From contig NZ_AKIW01000100.1 in NCBI RefSeq assembly GCF_000282635.1, positions 1 to 58,950 of the forward strand: 58,950 bases of DNA. The letters are read 5' to 3'. A program made the translations under genes and the position numbers. Of the stretch, positions 25,285-32,892 are shown one piece after another (position 1 is the stretch's first letter; the number at the start of each line of letters is the position of its first letter). Below the pieces are notes generated by a model that had not been told where the DNA came from, did no database searches, and worked only from the letters and a program-made list of their open reading frames with translations. The stretch comes from Variovorax sp. CF313. Lineage in GTDB: Bacteria; Pseudomonadota; Gammaproteobacteria; Burkholderiales; Burkholderiaceae_C.

Positions 25285-25734
25285 ATGCTGTTCGCACGCA
25301 TCCGCCGTTTCGCCGAAACGCACCACAGGGCGTGGTGCGTCGCAGGCGTTCTGCTGATCTTCCTGCAGCCCTTCATCGCGGTCCATTTCCGCTGCGACGG
25401 CCTGGAAGACGAGCCGATGCTGCGGGTGCGCAGCGCCAGCGACACCACCCAGTTCGAAGCCGACGACCGCGCGGACCATCCGTCCGACCGCGAGACCACC
25501 GTGTTCGCCCAGGCGCCGGCAAGCATCGACCACCCCGACGCCTTCGGCTCCGCGCTGGACACGCTGATGGCGATGGTGCTGGCGCTGCTGCCGCTTGCCA
25601 TTGCAGTCGCGCGGCTGGCAGTGCCCATCGTGCGCAAAGCGATCGAATACGTGCCGCCGCACGGCGGTGCGCCACCCCCCGCGCAACCCTGGCGGCGCCT
25701 GCCGCCCACTGCCGCACCACCTTCCGGGATCTGA
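25285..25734 (+). CDS. Hypothetical membrane protein, 149 residues
   Basis: I do not recognise a family. Residues about 17-33 form a hydrophobic segment (AWCVAGVLLIFLQPFIAV) followed by HFRCDG. A charged Asp-rich stretch follows (45-80), then a second hydrophobic segment (about 92-116), and the tail is Pro-rich (PPHGGAPPPAQPWRRLPP). The topology suggests an inner-membrane protein with a loop in the periplasm. The ribosome site is weak. It leads the PAP2 group but is separated from it by two strong hairpins. Confidence 0.6.
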   Translation: MLFARIRRFAETHHRAWCVAGVLLIFLQPFIAVHFRCDGLEDEPMLRVRSASDTTQFEADDRADHPSDRETTVFAQAPASIDHPDAFGSALDTLMAMVLALLPLAIAVARLAVPIVRKAIEYVPPHGGAPPPAQPWRRLPPTAAPPSGI

Positions 25735-25738
25735 GACA

Positions 25739-25780
25739 CGACGCCTCACGCGTCGGACCGTCCGCTGCGTCGCGCAGCGG
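25739..25780 (+). terminator. Tandem GC-rich hairpins, possible attenuator
   Basis: Two perfect hairpins lie back to back: CGACGC-CTCAC-GCGTCG (25739-25755) and CCGCTGCG-TCG-CGCAGCGG (25762-25780). They begin 5 bases after the stop of the 149-residue gene and end 30 bases before the Cys-rich ORF. There is no T tract, so this may be a mRNA stability or attenuation element more than a plain terminator. Confidence 0.5.
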
Positions 25781-25809
25781 GCTCTCTCGTCCCGTCGAAA
25801 GGTTTGACC

Positions 25810-25896
25810 ATGTCCGGTTCTCGCTGTTGCGCACCCCCCATCGGCTGCTGCGGCACGCCCATTTTTTTCTCCCGTCCATCGAAGGTGGCGCCATGA
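25810..25896 (+). CDS. Possible Cys-rich leader peptide of the PAP2 operon (28 residues)
   Basis: A 28-codon ORF begins at an ATG preceded by AAAGG at a 7-base spacing. Its TGA overlaps the PAP2 ATG (ATGA), the same coupling used by the genes that follow. The peptide has two adjacent Cys pairs, CC-APPIG-CC (C6, C7, C13, C14), and a basic C-terminal end (SRPSKVAP). It is too short for family assignment. A metal- or redox-sensing leader peptide is one reading; chance coding in GC-rich DNA is the alternative. Seen: ORF, ribosome site, overlap. Inferred: role. Confidence 0.45.
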   Translation: MSGSRCCAPPIGCCGTPIFFSRPSKVAP

Positions 25897-26489
25897 ACGC
25901 GCTCAACCTCACGCTCTTCCAATGGCTCGCAGCCGGCAGCCAGCCGACGCCGTGGGTGCTGTCCGTGGCCTCGGCCCTCGCGCTCTGGGGCAGCTGGCTG
26001 AGTGCCGGTGTGGTCGCCGTGGCGCTGTGGCGGCATCGCGCCGACCGGCCCTACCTGTGCATCGTCGCGGCGCTCGCGGGCCTCGCCTCCATGGCCTCGC
26101 ACGCGATCTCGCTGTCGCTCAACATGCCGCGCCCCTTCGTGCTGGGGGTGGCGCCGTCGTACATCGAGCATGCGAGCCGCGGGTCTCTGCCCAGCACGCA
26201 CGCAACGGTGATGTTCCTGGTGGCGCTGGCCTTCCTGCTGCGTCCCAGCCTGCGCAGGCTTGGGGCACCGCTGCTGGCGCTGGCGGCCCTCACCGGGTGG
26301 GCGCGCGTGTACGTGGGCGTTCATTTCCCGCTCGACATCGCCGCAGGCCTGCTGCTCGCGTGCGCGATCGTGGGAGTGCTCGCCGCCGCGCAATGGTTCG
26401 TGCGCCATTTCCTCTCTTTTCAGGCGTCGCACGCCGGCCGCACGCGCGACGACAAGACGACGGCCGCTTCTTTCTGGAGGCATCCATGA
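25893..26489 (+). CDS. PAP2-family membrane phosphatase
   Basis: A 198-residue membrane protein with the PAP2 motifs NMPRPF (motif 1 region), GSLPSTHATV (motif 2, with PSTH in place of the common PSGH) and ARVYVGVHFPLDIAAG (motif 3). Such enzymes dephosphorylate lipid phosphates such as undecaprenyl diphosphate, or transfer phosphate onto lipid A. The next genes encode lipid-linked sugar enzymes, so recycling of undecaprenyl carrier or lipid A modification is likely. The start overlaps the Cys-rich ORF, and the end overlaps the glycosyltransferase gene (ATGA). Confidence 0.85.
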   Translation: MNALNLTLFQWLAAGSQPTPWVLSVASALALWGSWLSAGVVAVALWRHRADRPYLCIVAALAGLASMASHAISLSLNMPRPFVLGVAPSYIEHASRGSLPSTHATVMFLVALAFLLRPSLRRLGAPLLALAALTGWARVYVGVHFPLDIAAGLLLACAIVGVLAAAQWFVRHFLSFQASHAGRTRDDKTTAASFWRHP

Positions 26490-27538
26490 TCTCCTCGACC
26501 CACACCGCCAGGCATTCACGCGCACCGGCCGATCTCCCCCAGGCCGAGGCTCCCGCGCCGCACACGGCCACGCCGCTCGCAACAGAGGCCGGCGCGCGCA
26601 GCATTTCCTGCGTGATCCCGTGCTTCAACGAAGCGGCCAACCTGCGCCACCTGCTGCCGCTGCTCGAAGACATCCTCTGGGCCACGCACATGCGCTGGGA
26701 GATCATCGTGGTGGACGACGGCAGCACCGACGACACCGCCGCCGTGGCTGAAGCGTGGTGCGAGCTCTCCGGCTTTCGCTGCATCTCGCTGTCGCGCAAT
26801 TTCGGCAAGGAGGCCGCGCTCACCGCAGGCCTCGCCGCGGCCACCGGCGACGCGGTGGTGCTGCTCGACGGCGACCTGCAGCACTCGCCCGAGCTCATCC
26901 ACACGATGGTCGCGCAATGGGTGGCCGGCGCGGAAGTGGTGTACGCGGTGCGCGAGCAACGCAGCGACGAAAGCCGCTTCAAGCAGATCGGCAGCAAGCT
27001 CTTCTACAGCCTCGTCAATTCCTCGGACCGCTTCGACGTGCCCCGAGACGCGGGCGACTTCCGCCTGATGGACCGCAAGGTGGTCGATGCGCTCATGAAC
27101 CTGCCGGAACGCAGCCGCTTCATGAAGGGCCTGTACGCCTGGGTGGGCTTTCGCGCCGTGGCGCTGCCCTATACGCCCGCGCCGCGCGCGGCGGGCAGCA
27201 GCTCCTTCAACGCCCGGCGGCTGGTACGCCTGGCCATCGACGGGCTGACGGCCTTCACCACCTGGCCGCTGCGCATCGTCAGCGTGGCGGGGCTGCTGCT
27301 GGCGCTGCCGGCCTTTGCCTATGGCACCTTCGTGGCGATCGATTACCTGATGTTCGGCAACGCGGTCTCGGGCTGGACCACCATCGTCGTGAGCCTGATG
27401 TTCTTCATCGGCATCCAGATGATCTCCACCGGCATCGTGGGCGAGTACATCGCGCGCATCTACGAGGAGGTCAAGGGCCGCCCGCTGTATGTGGTGCGCC
27501 GCGAGAGCGGCACGGGGCTCGAGGCCGAAAAACCATGA
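26486..27538 (+). CDS. ArnC/GtrB-like family 2 glycosyltransferase
   Basis: A 350-residue protein: GT2 domain with SCVIPCFNEAANL, VVDDGSTDDT and LDGDLQHSPEL (the metal-binding acidic motif), then two C-terminal membrane helices (about 255-280 and 290-315) as in ArnC and GtrB. These enzymes load a sugar onto undecaprenyl phosphate in the inner membrane. The 35-residue N-terminal extension is low-complexity. It lies between PAP2 and an ArnT-like gene with 4-bp overlaps on both sides. The sugar is unknown; no arnA, arnB or arnD is present, so aminoarabinose is not assured. Confidence 0.9.
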   Translation: MISSTHTARHSRAPADLPQAEAPAPHTATPLATEAGARSISCVIPCFNEAANLRHLLPLLEDILWATHMRWEIIVVDDGSTDDTAAVAEAWCELSGFRCISLSRNFGKEAALTAGLAAATGDAVVLLDGDLQHSPELIHTMVAQWVAGAEVVYAVREQRSDESRFKQIGSKLFYSLVNSSDRFDVPRDAGDFRLMDRKVVDALMNLPERSRFMKGLYAWVGFRAVALPYTPAPRAAGSSSFNARRLVRLAIDGLTAFTTWPLRIVSVAGLLLALPAFAYGTFVAIDYLMFGNAVSGWTTIVVSLMFFIGIQMISTGIVGEYIARIYEEVKGRPLYVVRRESGTGLEAEKP

Positions 27539-29115
27539 AGCGACCTGCCCCTGCATGGTGGACTGCGCCGCAGCCACTGTGGCTCATTGCCGCCCTCTTC
27601 GCATGGCTGCTGGCCACGGCCTGGGTGCGCCCGCTGATGGCGCCCGACGAGGGCCGCTACGGCGGCGTCGCGCTTGCGATGCTGCGCTCGGGCGACTGGC
27701 TGGTGCCGCGGCTCGACGGCCTGCCCTTCTTCCACAAGCCGCCGCTGTTCTACTGGATCGGCGCGGCCGCGATGGCGGTGACGGGGCCGGTGGAATGGGC
27801 GGCGCGGCTGCCCTCCGTGCTGGGCGCGGGCACCGCGGCGGCGGCGCTGTTCCTGTTCCTGCGCCGGTGGTCGACGGTGCGGCTGGCGCTGCTGTCGACC
27901 GTGGTGCTGGTGACCACGCCCTTCTTCTTCCTGGGCGCCCAGTTCGCGAACCTCGACATGCTGGTGGCCGGCTGCATCTCGGCCACGATCCTGCTGGCGG
28001 CCGGCGCCGCATTGGCGAAGGAGCGCGAGGAACCCTGGCGGGCGCTGCTCGCGGGCGCCTACCTGTTCGCGGCAGCCGGGCTGCTGGCCAAGGGGCTGAT
28101 CGGCCTCGTGCTGCCCGTGGCGGTGATCGCGATCTGGTGCGCGGCGACGCGCAGGTTCGCGGCGCTGCGGCTCGCGCTGTGGCTGCCCGGCTGGGCGGTG
28201 CTGCTGGCCGTGGCCGGCCCGTGGTTCGTCGCAATGCAGCTGAAGTACCCGGAGTTCTTCGACTACTTCGTCGTCACGCAGCACTTCCGGCGCTTTGCGT
28301 CCTCGGGCTTCAACAACGAGCACGGCTTCTGGTTCTACCTGCCGGTACTGGCGGGGCTCACGCTGCCGTGGTTCGCATGGGTGTTCGTGCCGCGGGGCAA
28401 AGACGACGCCGCACGGCCCGGGCGCTCGGATGTCGACTGGCTGATGTGGATCTGGCTCGCGGTCATCGTGGTGTTCTTCTCGCTGCCGCGCTCCAAGCTC
28501 GTCGGCTACGTGCTGCCGGCGCTGCCGCCGCTGGCCTTCCTGATCGCGCAGCGCGTGCTCGCGGGCCGTGTGCCGGAAACGCTGCTGCCGAAGGTGCGCA
28601 CGATGACGCTGGCCGCCGCCGCCGTGTGCATTGCCTGCGTGGGCGCCGTCACGGTCCTGGCGTCACCGCCGGGCGCGCGGCTGCGGCTGCCCGCCGGGCA
28701 GGCGGTGGCGCCCGGCGACCAGGTGCTGATGCTCGACAGCTACTACTACGAGATTCCCTTCTACTGGAACCTGCGCGAGCCCGTGCTGATTTCGGACGAC
28801 TGGCAGGCCGCGGCCCGGGACACCCGCGACAACTGGCGCAAGGAGATCTCGGACGCCGGCCGCTTCGAGCCCGCGCGCGCCGCAGCCACGCTGCTCGACC
28901 GCACGCAGCTCGCGGCCACGCTGTGCGCGCCGCGCGTCACCTGGCTCGTCGGCTCGAACACGGCACAGCTCGCCAATCCGTGGCTCTTTCGCGCGCAGCT
29001 GGTGGCGGTGAACGAGAGCGCCGCAGCCTGGCGCTTCGCGGGCAGCGCCACGCGCGATCCGCACTGCCTGGACGTTGCGCCCGCCCCGGCTTCCGGAACG
29101 AACGGCGATGACTGA
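27535..29115 (+). CDS. ArnT-like lipid-linked sugar transferase (GT-C, PMT family)
   Basis: A 526-residue polytopic membrane protein. The first periplasmic loop has the acidic catalytic motif APDEGRYGGVALAML, followed by GLPFFHKPPLFYW, both diagnostic of ArnT/GT83 and related transferases. About ten to twelve hydrophobic spans precede a short C-terminal periplasmic domain. It would move a sugar from undecaprenyl phosphate to a lipid or glycan on the outer face of the inner membrane. It is linked to the ArnC-like gene (4-bp overlap) and to the ChbG-like gene (8-bp overlap). Confidence 0.9.
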   Translation: MKRPAPAWWTAPQPLWLIAALFAWLLATAWVRPLMAPDEGRYGGVALAMLRSGDWLVPRLDGLPFFHKPPLFYWIGAAAMAVTGPVEWAARLPSVLGAGTAAAALFLFLRRWSTVRLALLSTVVLVTTPFFFLGAQFANLDMLVAGCISATILLAAGAALAKEREEPWRALLAGAYLFAAAGLLAKGLIGLVLPVAVIAIWCAATRRFAALRLALWLPGWAVLLAVAGPWFVAMQLKYPEFFDYFVVTQHFRRFASSGFNNEHGFWFYLPVLAGLTLPWFAWVFVPRGKDDAARPGRSDVDWLMWIWLAVIVVFFSLPRSKLVGYVLPALPPLAFLIAQRVLAGRVPETLLPKVRTMTLAAAAVCIACVGAVTVLASPPGARLRLPAGQAVAPGDQVLMLDSYYYEIPFYWNLREPVLISDDWQAAARDTRDNWRKEISDAGRFEPARAAATLLDRTQLAATLCAPRVTWLVGSNTAQLANPWLFRAQLVAVNESAAAWRFAGSATRDPHCLDVAPAPASGTNGDD

Positions 29116-29929
29116 GGCAACGCGCCGCCTCTGCATCTGCGCCGACGATTTCGGCATGAGCGCGGGCATCAACTCCGCCGTGTTCGACCTGGCCGAACAG
29201 GGAAAGATCACCGCCACCAGCGGGATGGTGCATCGCGACGCCTGGGAGGAAGGCGCGAAGGTGCTGAAGCTCATCGACCCGGCACGGCTCGACGTCGGCC
29301 TGCACCTCGACCTCACGCGGCCCGCGCTCGCCGGCGGCCCCGAGCCCGGCCTGCTTGGGCTGCTCGCCCGGACGTACACACGCACGGTGTTCGCGCCGGG
29401 GCTGCAGGCCGACATCCGCGAACAGCTGACGCGCTTCGAGGACGCCATGGGCCGCGCGCCCGCCTTCGTCGACGGGCACCGGCACGTGCACCAGTTCCCG
29501 GTGGTGCGCGAACTGCTGGTGGAGGAGATCGCGCGGCGCTATGCGGCGTCGCCGCCCTGGATCCGCAACACGGCGCCGGGCGCGCAGCATGGCCCCGACC
29601 GGTTGAAGGCCCGGGTCATCCACGCACTGGGCGGCGCGCAGTTGGCCGCGCTGGCCGCGCAACGCGGCATTCCCATGAGCAGCCGCCTGCTCGGCGTCTA
29701 CGATTTCTCGGGCGACATGCAGCGCCACGAACAGCGCCTGTCCGAATGGTTGGCGGCCTGCCGCACCGGCGACGTGCTCATGTGCCACCCGTCCGCCGGC
29801 ATCCTGCCCGGCGACCCGCACGGCGGCGCCCGGTTGCGCGAGTACGCCGTGCTGCGCGGGCTGGTGCTTGCGGCGAGCGGCGGGATTGCGCTCGCGCCGC
29901 TCTCGCGGTGCCTGCCCCGGCCATCCTGA
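29108..29929 (+). CDS. YdjC/ChbG-like carbohydrate deacetylase
   Basis: A 273-residue protein of the YdjC/ChbG fold: metal-binding DD in CADDFGMSAGIN (11-22), His in VGLHLDLT and the double His of DGHRHVHQFPVV. Family members remove N-acetyl groups from chitooligosaccharides or, by proposal, from lipid-linked sugars. Here it is the last gene of a PAP2/ArnC/ArnT series, so deacetylation of the transferred amino sugar (the role ArnD has in the Arn pathway) is a reasonable inference. It starts inside the ArnT-like gene. Confidence 0.85.
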   Translation: MTEATRRLCICADDFGMSAGINSAVFDLAEQGKITATSGMVHRDAWEEGAKVLKLIDPARLDVGLHLDLTRPALAGGPEPGLLGLLARTYTRTVFAPGLQADIREQLTRFEDAMGRAPAFVDGHRHVHQFPVVRELLVEEIARRYAASPPWIRNTAPGAQHGPDRLKARVIHALGGAQLAALAAQRGIPMSSRLLGVYDFSGDMQRHEQRLSEWLAACRTGDVLMCHPSAGILPGDPHGGARLREYAVLRGLVLAASGGIALAPLSRCLPRPS

Positions 29930-30034
29930 CGGCAACGTCGCGCGCGCCACCGTTGCTCCGCGCCCCTTCATACGTAGTTCCCCTCACGCACGCGTCAGAT
30001 TCCGATCAGCCAGGCCCGAAGAGCATCGGGGGCG

Positions 30035-30052
30035 TCCGGAATCACATCCGGA
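30035..30052 (+). repeat. Small inverted repeat in the ChbG-tctB gap
   Basis: TCCGGA occurs twice, 6 bp apart, forming TCCGGA-N6-TCCGGA. Since TCCGGA is itself a palindrome, the pair is both direct and inverted. It lies 65 bp upstream of the second tctB within a 188-bp gap in which I see no gene, and it may be an operator of that transporter operon. Confidence 0.35.
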
Positions 30053-30117
30053 TGGAGACAGGCCCGGGCCGGTTCGAGCGGAGCCGGGCGCATTCAATCC
30101 CACTACATCGTGAGCGT

Positions 30118-30540
30118 ATGAAAAATAGAAACCTTGTCAGGGGACTCTTCCTCATGGCAATCGCGCTGGCCTTCGGCCTGACCGCGCTTCGCTACCCCAT
30201 CGGAGACTTAAGCCGCGCCGGGCCTGGCCTGTTCCCCGCCATGATCAGCGGCATGCTGCTGGTGATCGGCGTGGCGACCGTGGTCCGGTCGTTCCTCGTG
30301 GAGGGCGTGCCGCTGGAGTTCAACTTCAGGAACATCGGGCTGATCCTGGCCAGCCTCTGCGGCTTCGCGGTGATCTCGATGTACCTGAACATGATCGCGG
30401 GCATCATCTTCATGGTCTTCTGCTCCGGCTTTGCCGCCTCGTCCTACTCGTGGGTACGCAACGCCAAGGTCTCCGCCGGCCTGATCGTCATGGCGCTGGC
30501 GCTGCAGAAACTGCTCGGCCTGAACCTGCCGCTCTACTGA
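30118..30540 (+). CDS. tctB: TctB-family small membrane subunit (second locus)
   Basis: A 140-residue membrane protein with four hydrophobic segments and the TctB motif GPGLFPAMISGMLLVIG. It is shorter than, and distinct in sequence from, the TctB at 167-655, so the two loci are paralogues and not a recent duplication. It precedes tctA by 16 bp. No periplasmic TctC binding protein lies beside it. The ATG at 30118 has only a weak ribosome site. Confidence 0.85.
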   Translation: MKNRNLVRGLFLMAIALAFGLTALRYPIGDLSRAGPGLFPAMISGMLLVIGVATVVRSFLVEGVPLEFNFRNIGLILASLCGFAVISMYLNMIAGIIFMVFCSGFAASSYSWVRNAKVSAGLIVMALALQKLLGLNLPLY

Positions 30541-30556
30541 GAAGAAGAAAAAGACC

Positions 30557-32077
30557 ATGGAAGTCCTCAACAACCTGGCGTTCGGCTTCTCGCACGCCCT
30601 GACCATGCAGAACCTCCTGTTCTGCGCCATCGGCTGTACCGTGGGCACGCTGGTCGGGCTGCTGCCCGGCCTCGGCCCGCTGGCCACCATCAGCCTGCTG
30701 CTGCCGCTGACCTACTCCATTCCGACGACCGGCGCGCTCATCATGCTGGCCGGCATCTACTACGGCGCGCAGTACGGCGACAGCGTCAGCGCCATCACGA
30801 TGAAGATCCCGCATGCGAGCAGCATCGTGGCCTGCATCGACGGCTATGCAATGACGCTCAAGGGCCAGACCGGGCTGGCGCTGTTCACGGCCGGCTTCTC
30901 GAGCTTCATCGGCGGCACGGTGGCGATCCTCGTGCTGTCGTTCCTGGCGCCCGTGCTCGGCGAGGTGGCATTCCTCTTCGGCCCCGCGGACTACGTGGCC
31001 ATGATGCTGGTGGGCTTCGTGTGCGTGAGCTTCGTGACCACCGGCAGCCTGCTCAATGGGCTGGCCATGTGCATGATCGGCGTGCTGCTCGGCACCATCG
31101 GCACCGACGTGAACAGCGGCGCGCAGCGCTTCACGCTCGACCTGCCCTTCCTCGTGGACGGCGTGGGCATCGTGAGCATCGCGCTGGGCTGCTTCGGCAT
31201 CGCCGAGATCACCAAGAACCTCGACTCGCGCGAGGAGCGCTCGCCCTTCAACGGCAAGATCAACCTGATCCCGACCTGGGCGGAGTTCAAGCGGATCATT
31301 CCGAGCGCCCTGCGCGGCAGCGTGGTCGGCTCCTTCCTGGGCATCCTTCCCGGCGGCGGCCCGACCATCGCCCAGTTTGCGGCATACGCGATCGACAAGA
31401 AGGTCAGCAAGTACAAGCACGAGATCGGCACCGGCTGCATCGAGGGCGTGGCCGGCCAGGCCGCGGCCGACGAAGCGGCGGCGCGCACGAGCTTCATTCC
31501 GCTGATGAGCATCGGCATTCCGGAAAACGCCGTCATGGCGCTGATGCTGGCAGCCTTCATCATCAAGGGCATCCAGCCCGGCCCGAACATGATCGGCAGC
31601 CATCCCGAGCTGTTCTGGGGCCTGGTGGCCAGCATGTGGATCGGCAACGTGTTCCTGCTGGTGCTGAACGTGCCGCTGGTGCGCTACTGGCTGTCGGTGT
31701 TCAAGATCCCGTACGCCGTGCTGTTCCCGTCGATCCTGTTCTTCTGCTGCATCGGCACCTACAGCGTCAACAACAACCTGGAAGACGTCTTCATCACGGC
31801 GGCCTTCGGCTTCATGGGCTACATGTTCATGCGGCTGGAGCTGGATGCCGCACCGCTCATGCTCGGCTTCATCCTCGGCCCGATGCTGGAGGAGAACTTC
31901 CGCCGGGCGATGCTGCTGAGCCGCGGGAGCTTCGGCACCTTCGTCTCGCGGCCGATCAGCGGCACGCTGCTGGGCCTGATCGGGATCTTTGTGGTGTGGC
32001 AGGTGGTTTCGTTCGCGCTCCAGGCCCGGAAGAAGAACGGGATCCAGCCGCCGGTTGCGTTGGAGCCGCAGGAGTAA
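30557..32077 (+). CDS. tctA: TctA-family large membrane subunit (second locus)
   Basis: A 506-residue transporter with about eleven to twelve membrane spans. Family motifs include GLLPGLGPLATISLLLPLTY near the start, GIYYGAQYGDSVSAITMKIP, and the second Gly-rich loop FLGILPGGGPTIAQFAAYAI. TctA moves citrate or other carboxylates with a cation gradient after hand-over from a TctC protein. The second half mirrors the first, as is usual. A 7-bp stem follows the stop. Confidence 0.93.
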   Translation: MEVLNNLAFGFSHALTMQNLLFCAIGCTVGTLVGLLPGLGPLATISLLLPLTYSIPTTGALIMLAGIYYGAQYGDSVSAITMKIPHASSIVACIDGYAMTLKGQTGLALFTAGFSSFIGGTVAILVLSFLAPVLGEVAFLFGPADYVAMMLVGFVCVSFVTTGSLLNGLAMCMIGVLLGTIGTDVNSGAQRFTLDLPFLVDGVGIVSIALGCFGIAEITKNLDSREERSPFNGKINLIPTWAEFKRIIPSALRGSVVGSFLGILPGGGPTIAQFAAYAIDKKVSKYKHEIGTGCIEGVAGQAAADEAAARTSFIPLMSIGIPENAVMALMLAAFIIKGIQPGPNMIGSHPELFWGLVASMWIGNVFLLVLNVPLVRYWLSVFKIPYAVLFPSILFFCCIGTYSVNNNLEDVFITAAFGFMGYMFMRLELDAAPLMLGFILGPMLEENFRRAMLLSRGSFGTFVSRPISGTLLGLIGIFVVWQVVSFALQARKKNGIQPPVALEPQE

Positions 32078-32091
32078 TAGCGGTCGCGGCT

Positions 32092-32125
32092 GCTGGCGGG
32101 AAGGCGGCGGGCCGTGCTCGCCAGC
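32092..32125. terminator. Possible terminator hairpin after the second tctA
   Basis: GCTGGCG (32092-32098) pairs with CGCCAGC (32119-32125) over a 20-base GC-rich loop. It lies between the convergent tctA and DUF4337 genes. There is no T run, so efficient intrinsic termination is uncertain. Confidence 0.4.
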
Positions 32126-32135
32126 CCTGCCACAC

Positions 32136-32756
32136 CTATATGTGAAACGCCGCCAGCCCACCCACCACAAGCCCCGCCGCCGCCACCCCGAACATCGCGC
32201 GCTCGAGCCATTTCTTCTTCGTCAGCAAGGCAATCGCAGCCAGCGCGATCGACACCTGCAGCACCGTGGTCGCCTGGGCCCAGCGATGGTGCTGGTGCAT
32301 CTGCTCTTCAGACTGCGCGTCCCATTGGCTGGCCTCGGCCTCCAGCTTCTTCGCTGCCGTCTGGATGTCTGTCTTCTCCTGTTCGTAGCGCGCCACCTTG
32401 ACCTGCCAGCCCTGCTTTCGGGCGTCGTCCGCCGCGGTGTCGCGTGCGAATTCGGCCAGCGCCTGCTTGGTGCTCTTCGACTGGAAGTAATTCCACTGGT
32501 TCGACGCCTCGGTCTTCTTGATCGCGGCGTTGTTCTTGTAGAGGCCGGCGTTGGCCTGCGTGGCACCCCCCATGTACGAGAAGATCGCGCCGAAGGTGGC
32601 GATCACGGCGGTGCACACCGCGATCTTGCTCGTCATGTTCATGCCGCCTGAATGAGCCGCGGCGCCGTCTTCGGGGCCGTGGCCATGGCCGCCGGTTGCG
32701 GCGTGTTCGAGTTCGTGATCGTGCGGGCCGTGCACGTGAAAGCCGTGTCCTGACAT
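32136..32756 (-). CDS. DUF4337 membrane protein with His-rich N-terminus
   Basis: A 206-residue protein of the DUF4337 type. Residues 1-37 are rich in His, Gly and acidic residues (MSGHGFHVHGPHDHELEH), possibly metal-binding. A hydrophobic segment at about 43-63 is followed by an Ala/Lys/Gln-rich coiled-coil-like stretch (about 65-155) and two closing membrane segments (about 160-178 and 185-204). Its function is not known. It converges on tctA and diverges from the SulP gene. The ATG at 32756 is preferred because the longer ORF adds a GC-coded extension. Confidence 0.8.
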   Translation of the reverse strand: MSGHGFHVHGPHDHELEHAATGGHGHGPEDGAAAHSGGMNMTSKIAVCTAVIATFGAIFSYMGGATQANAGLYKNNAAIKKTEASNQWNYFQSKSTKQALAEFARDTAADDARKQGWQVKVARYEQEKTDIQTAAKKLEAEASQWDAQSEEQMHQHHRWAQATTVLQVSIALAAIALLTKKKWLERAMFGVAAAGLVVGGLAAFHI

Positions 32757-32892
32757 GGGGTCCTTGCTGTGAAGTGTTGGAATGTGGAGCGCGCGCGAGT
32801 ATGCCCGGTCGCGCGGCACCCCAGGCGCCCCGCCGTCAGGTTCCGGTCCGCCACCCGTTGCCAGCATGGGGGCGGCCACAGCACACTTGCCC

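Noticed and set aside
30118..32077. Recent duplication of the left-edge tctB-tctA pair
   Set aside because: The two TctB proteins differ greatly in length and sequence, and the visible TctA N-termini differ, so these are old paralogues.
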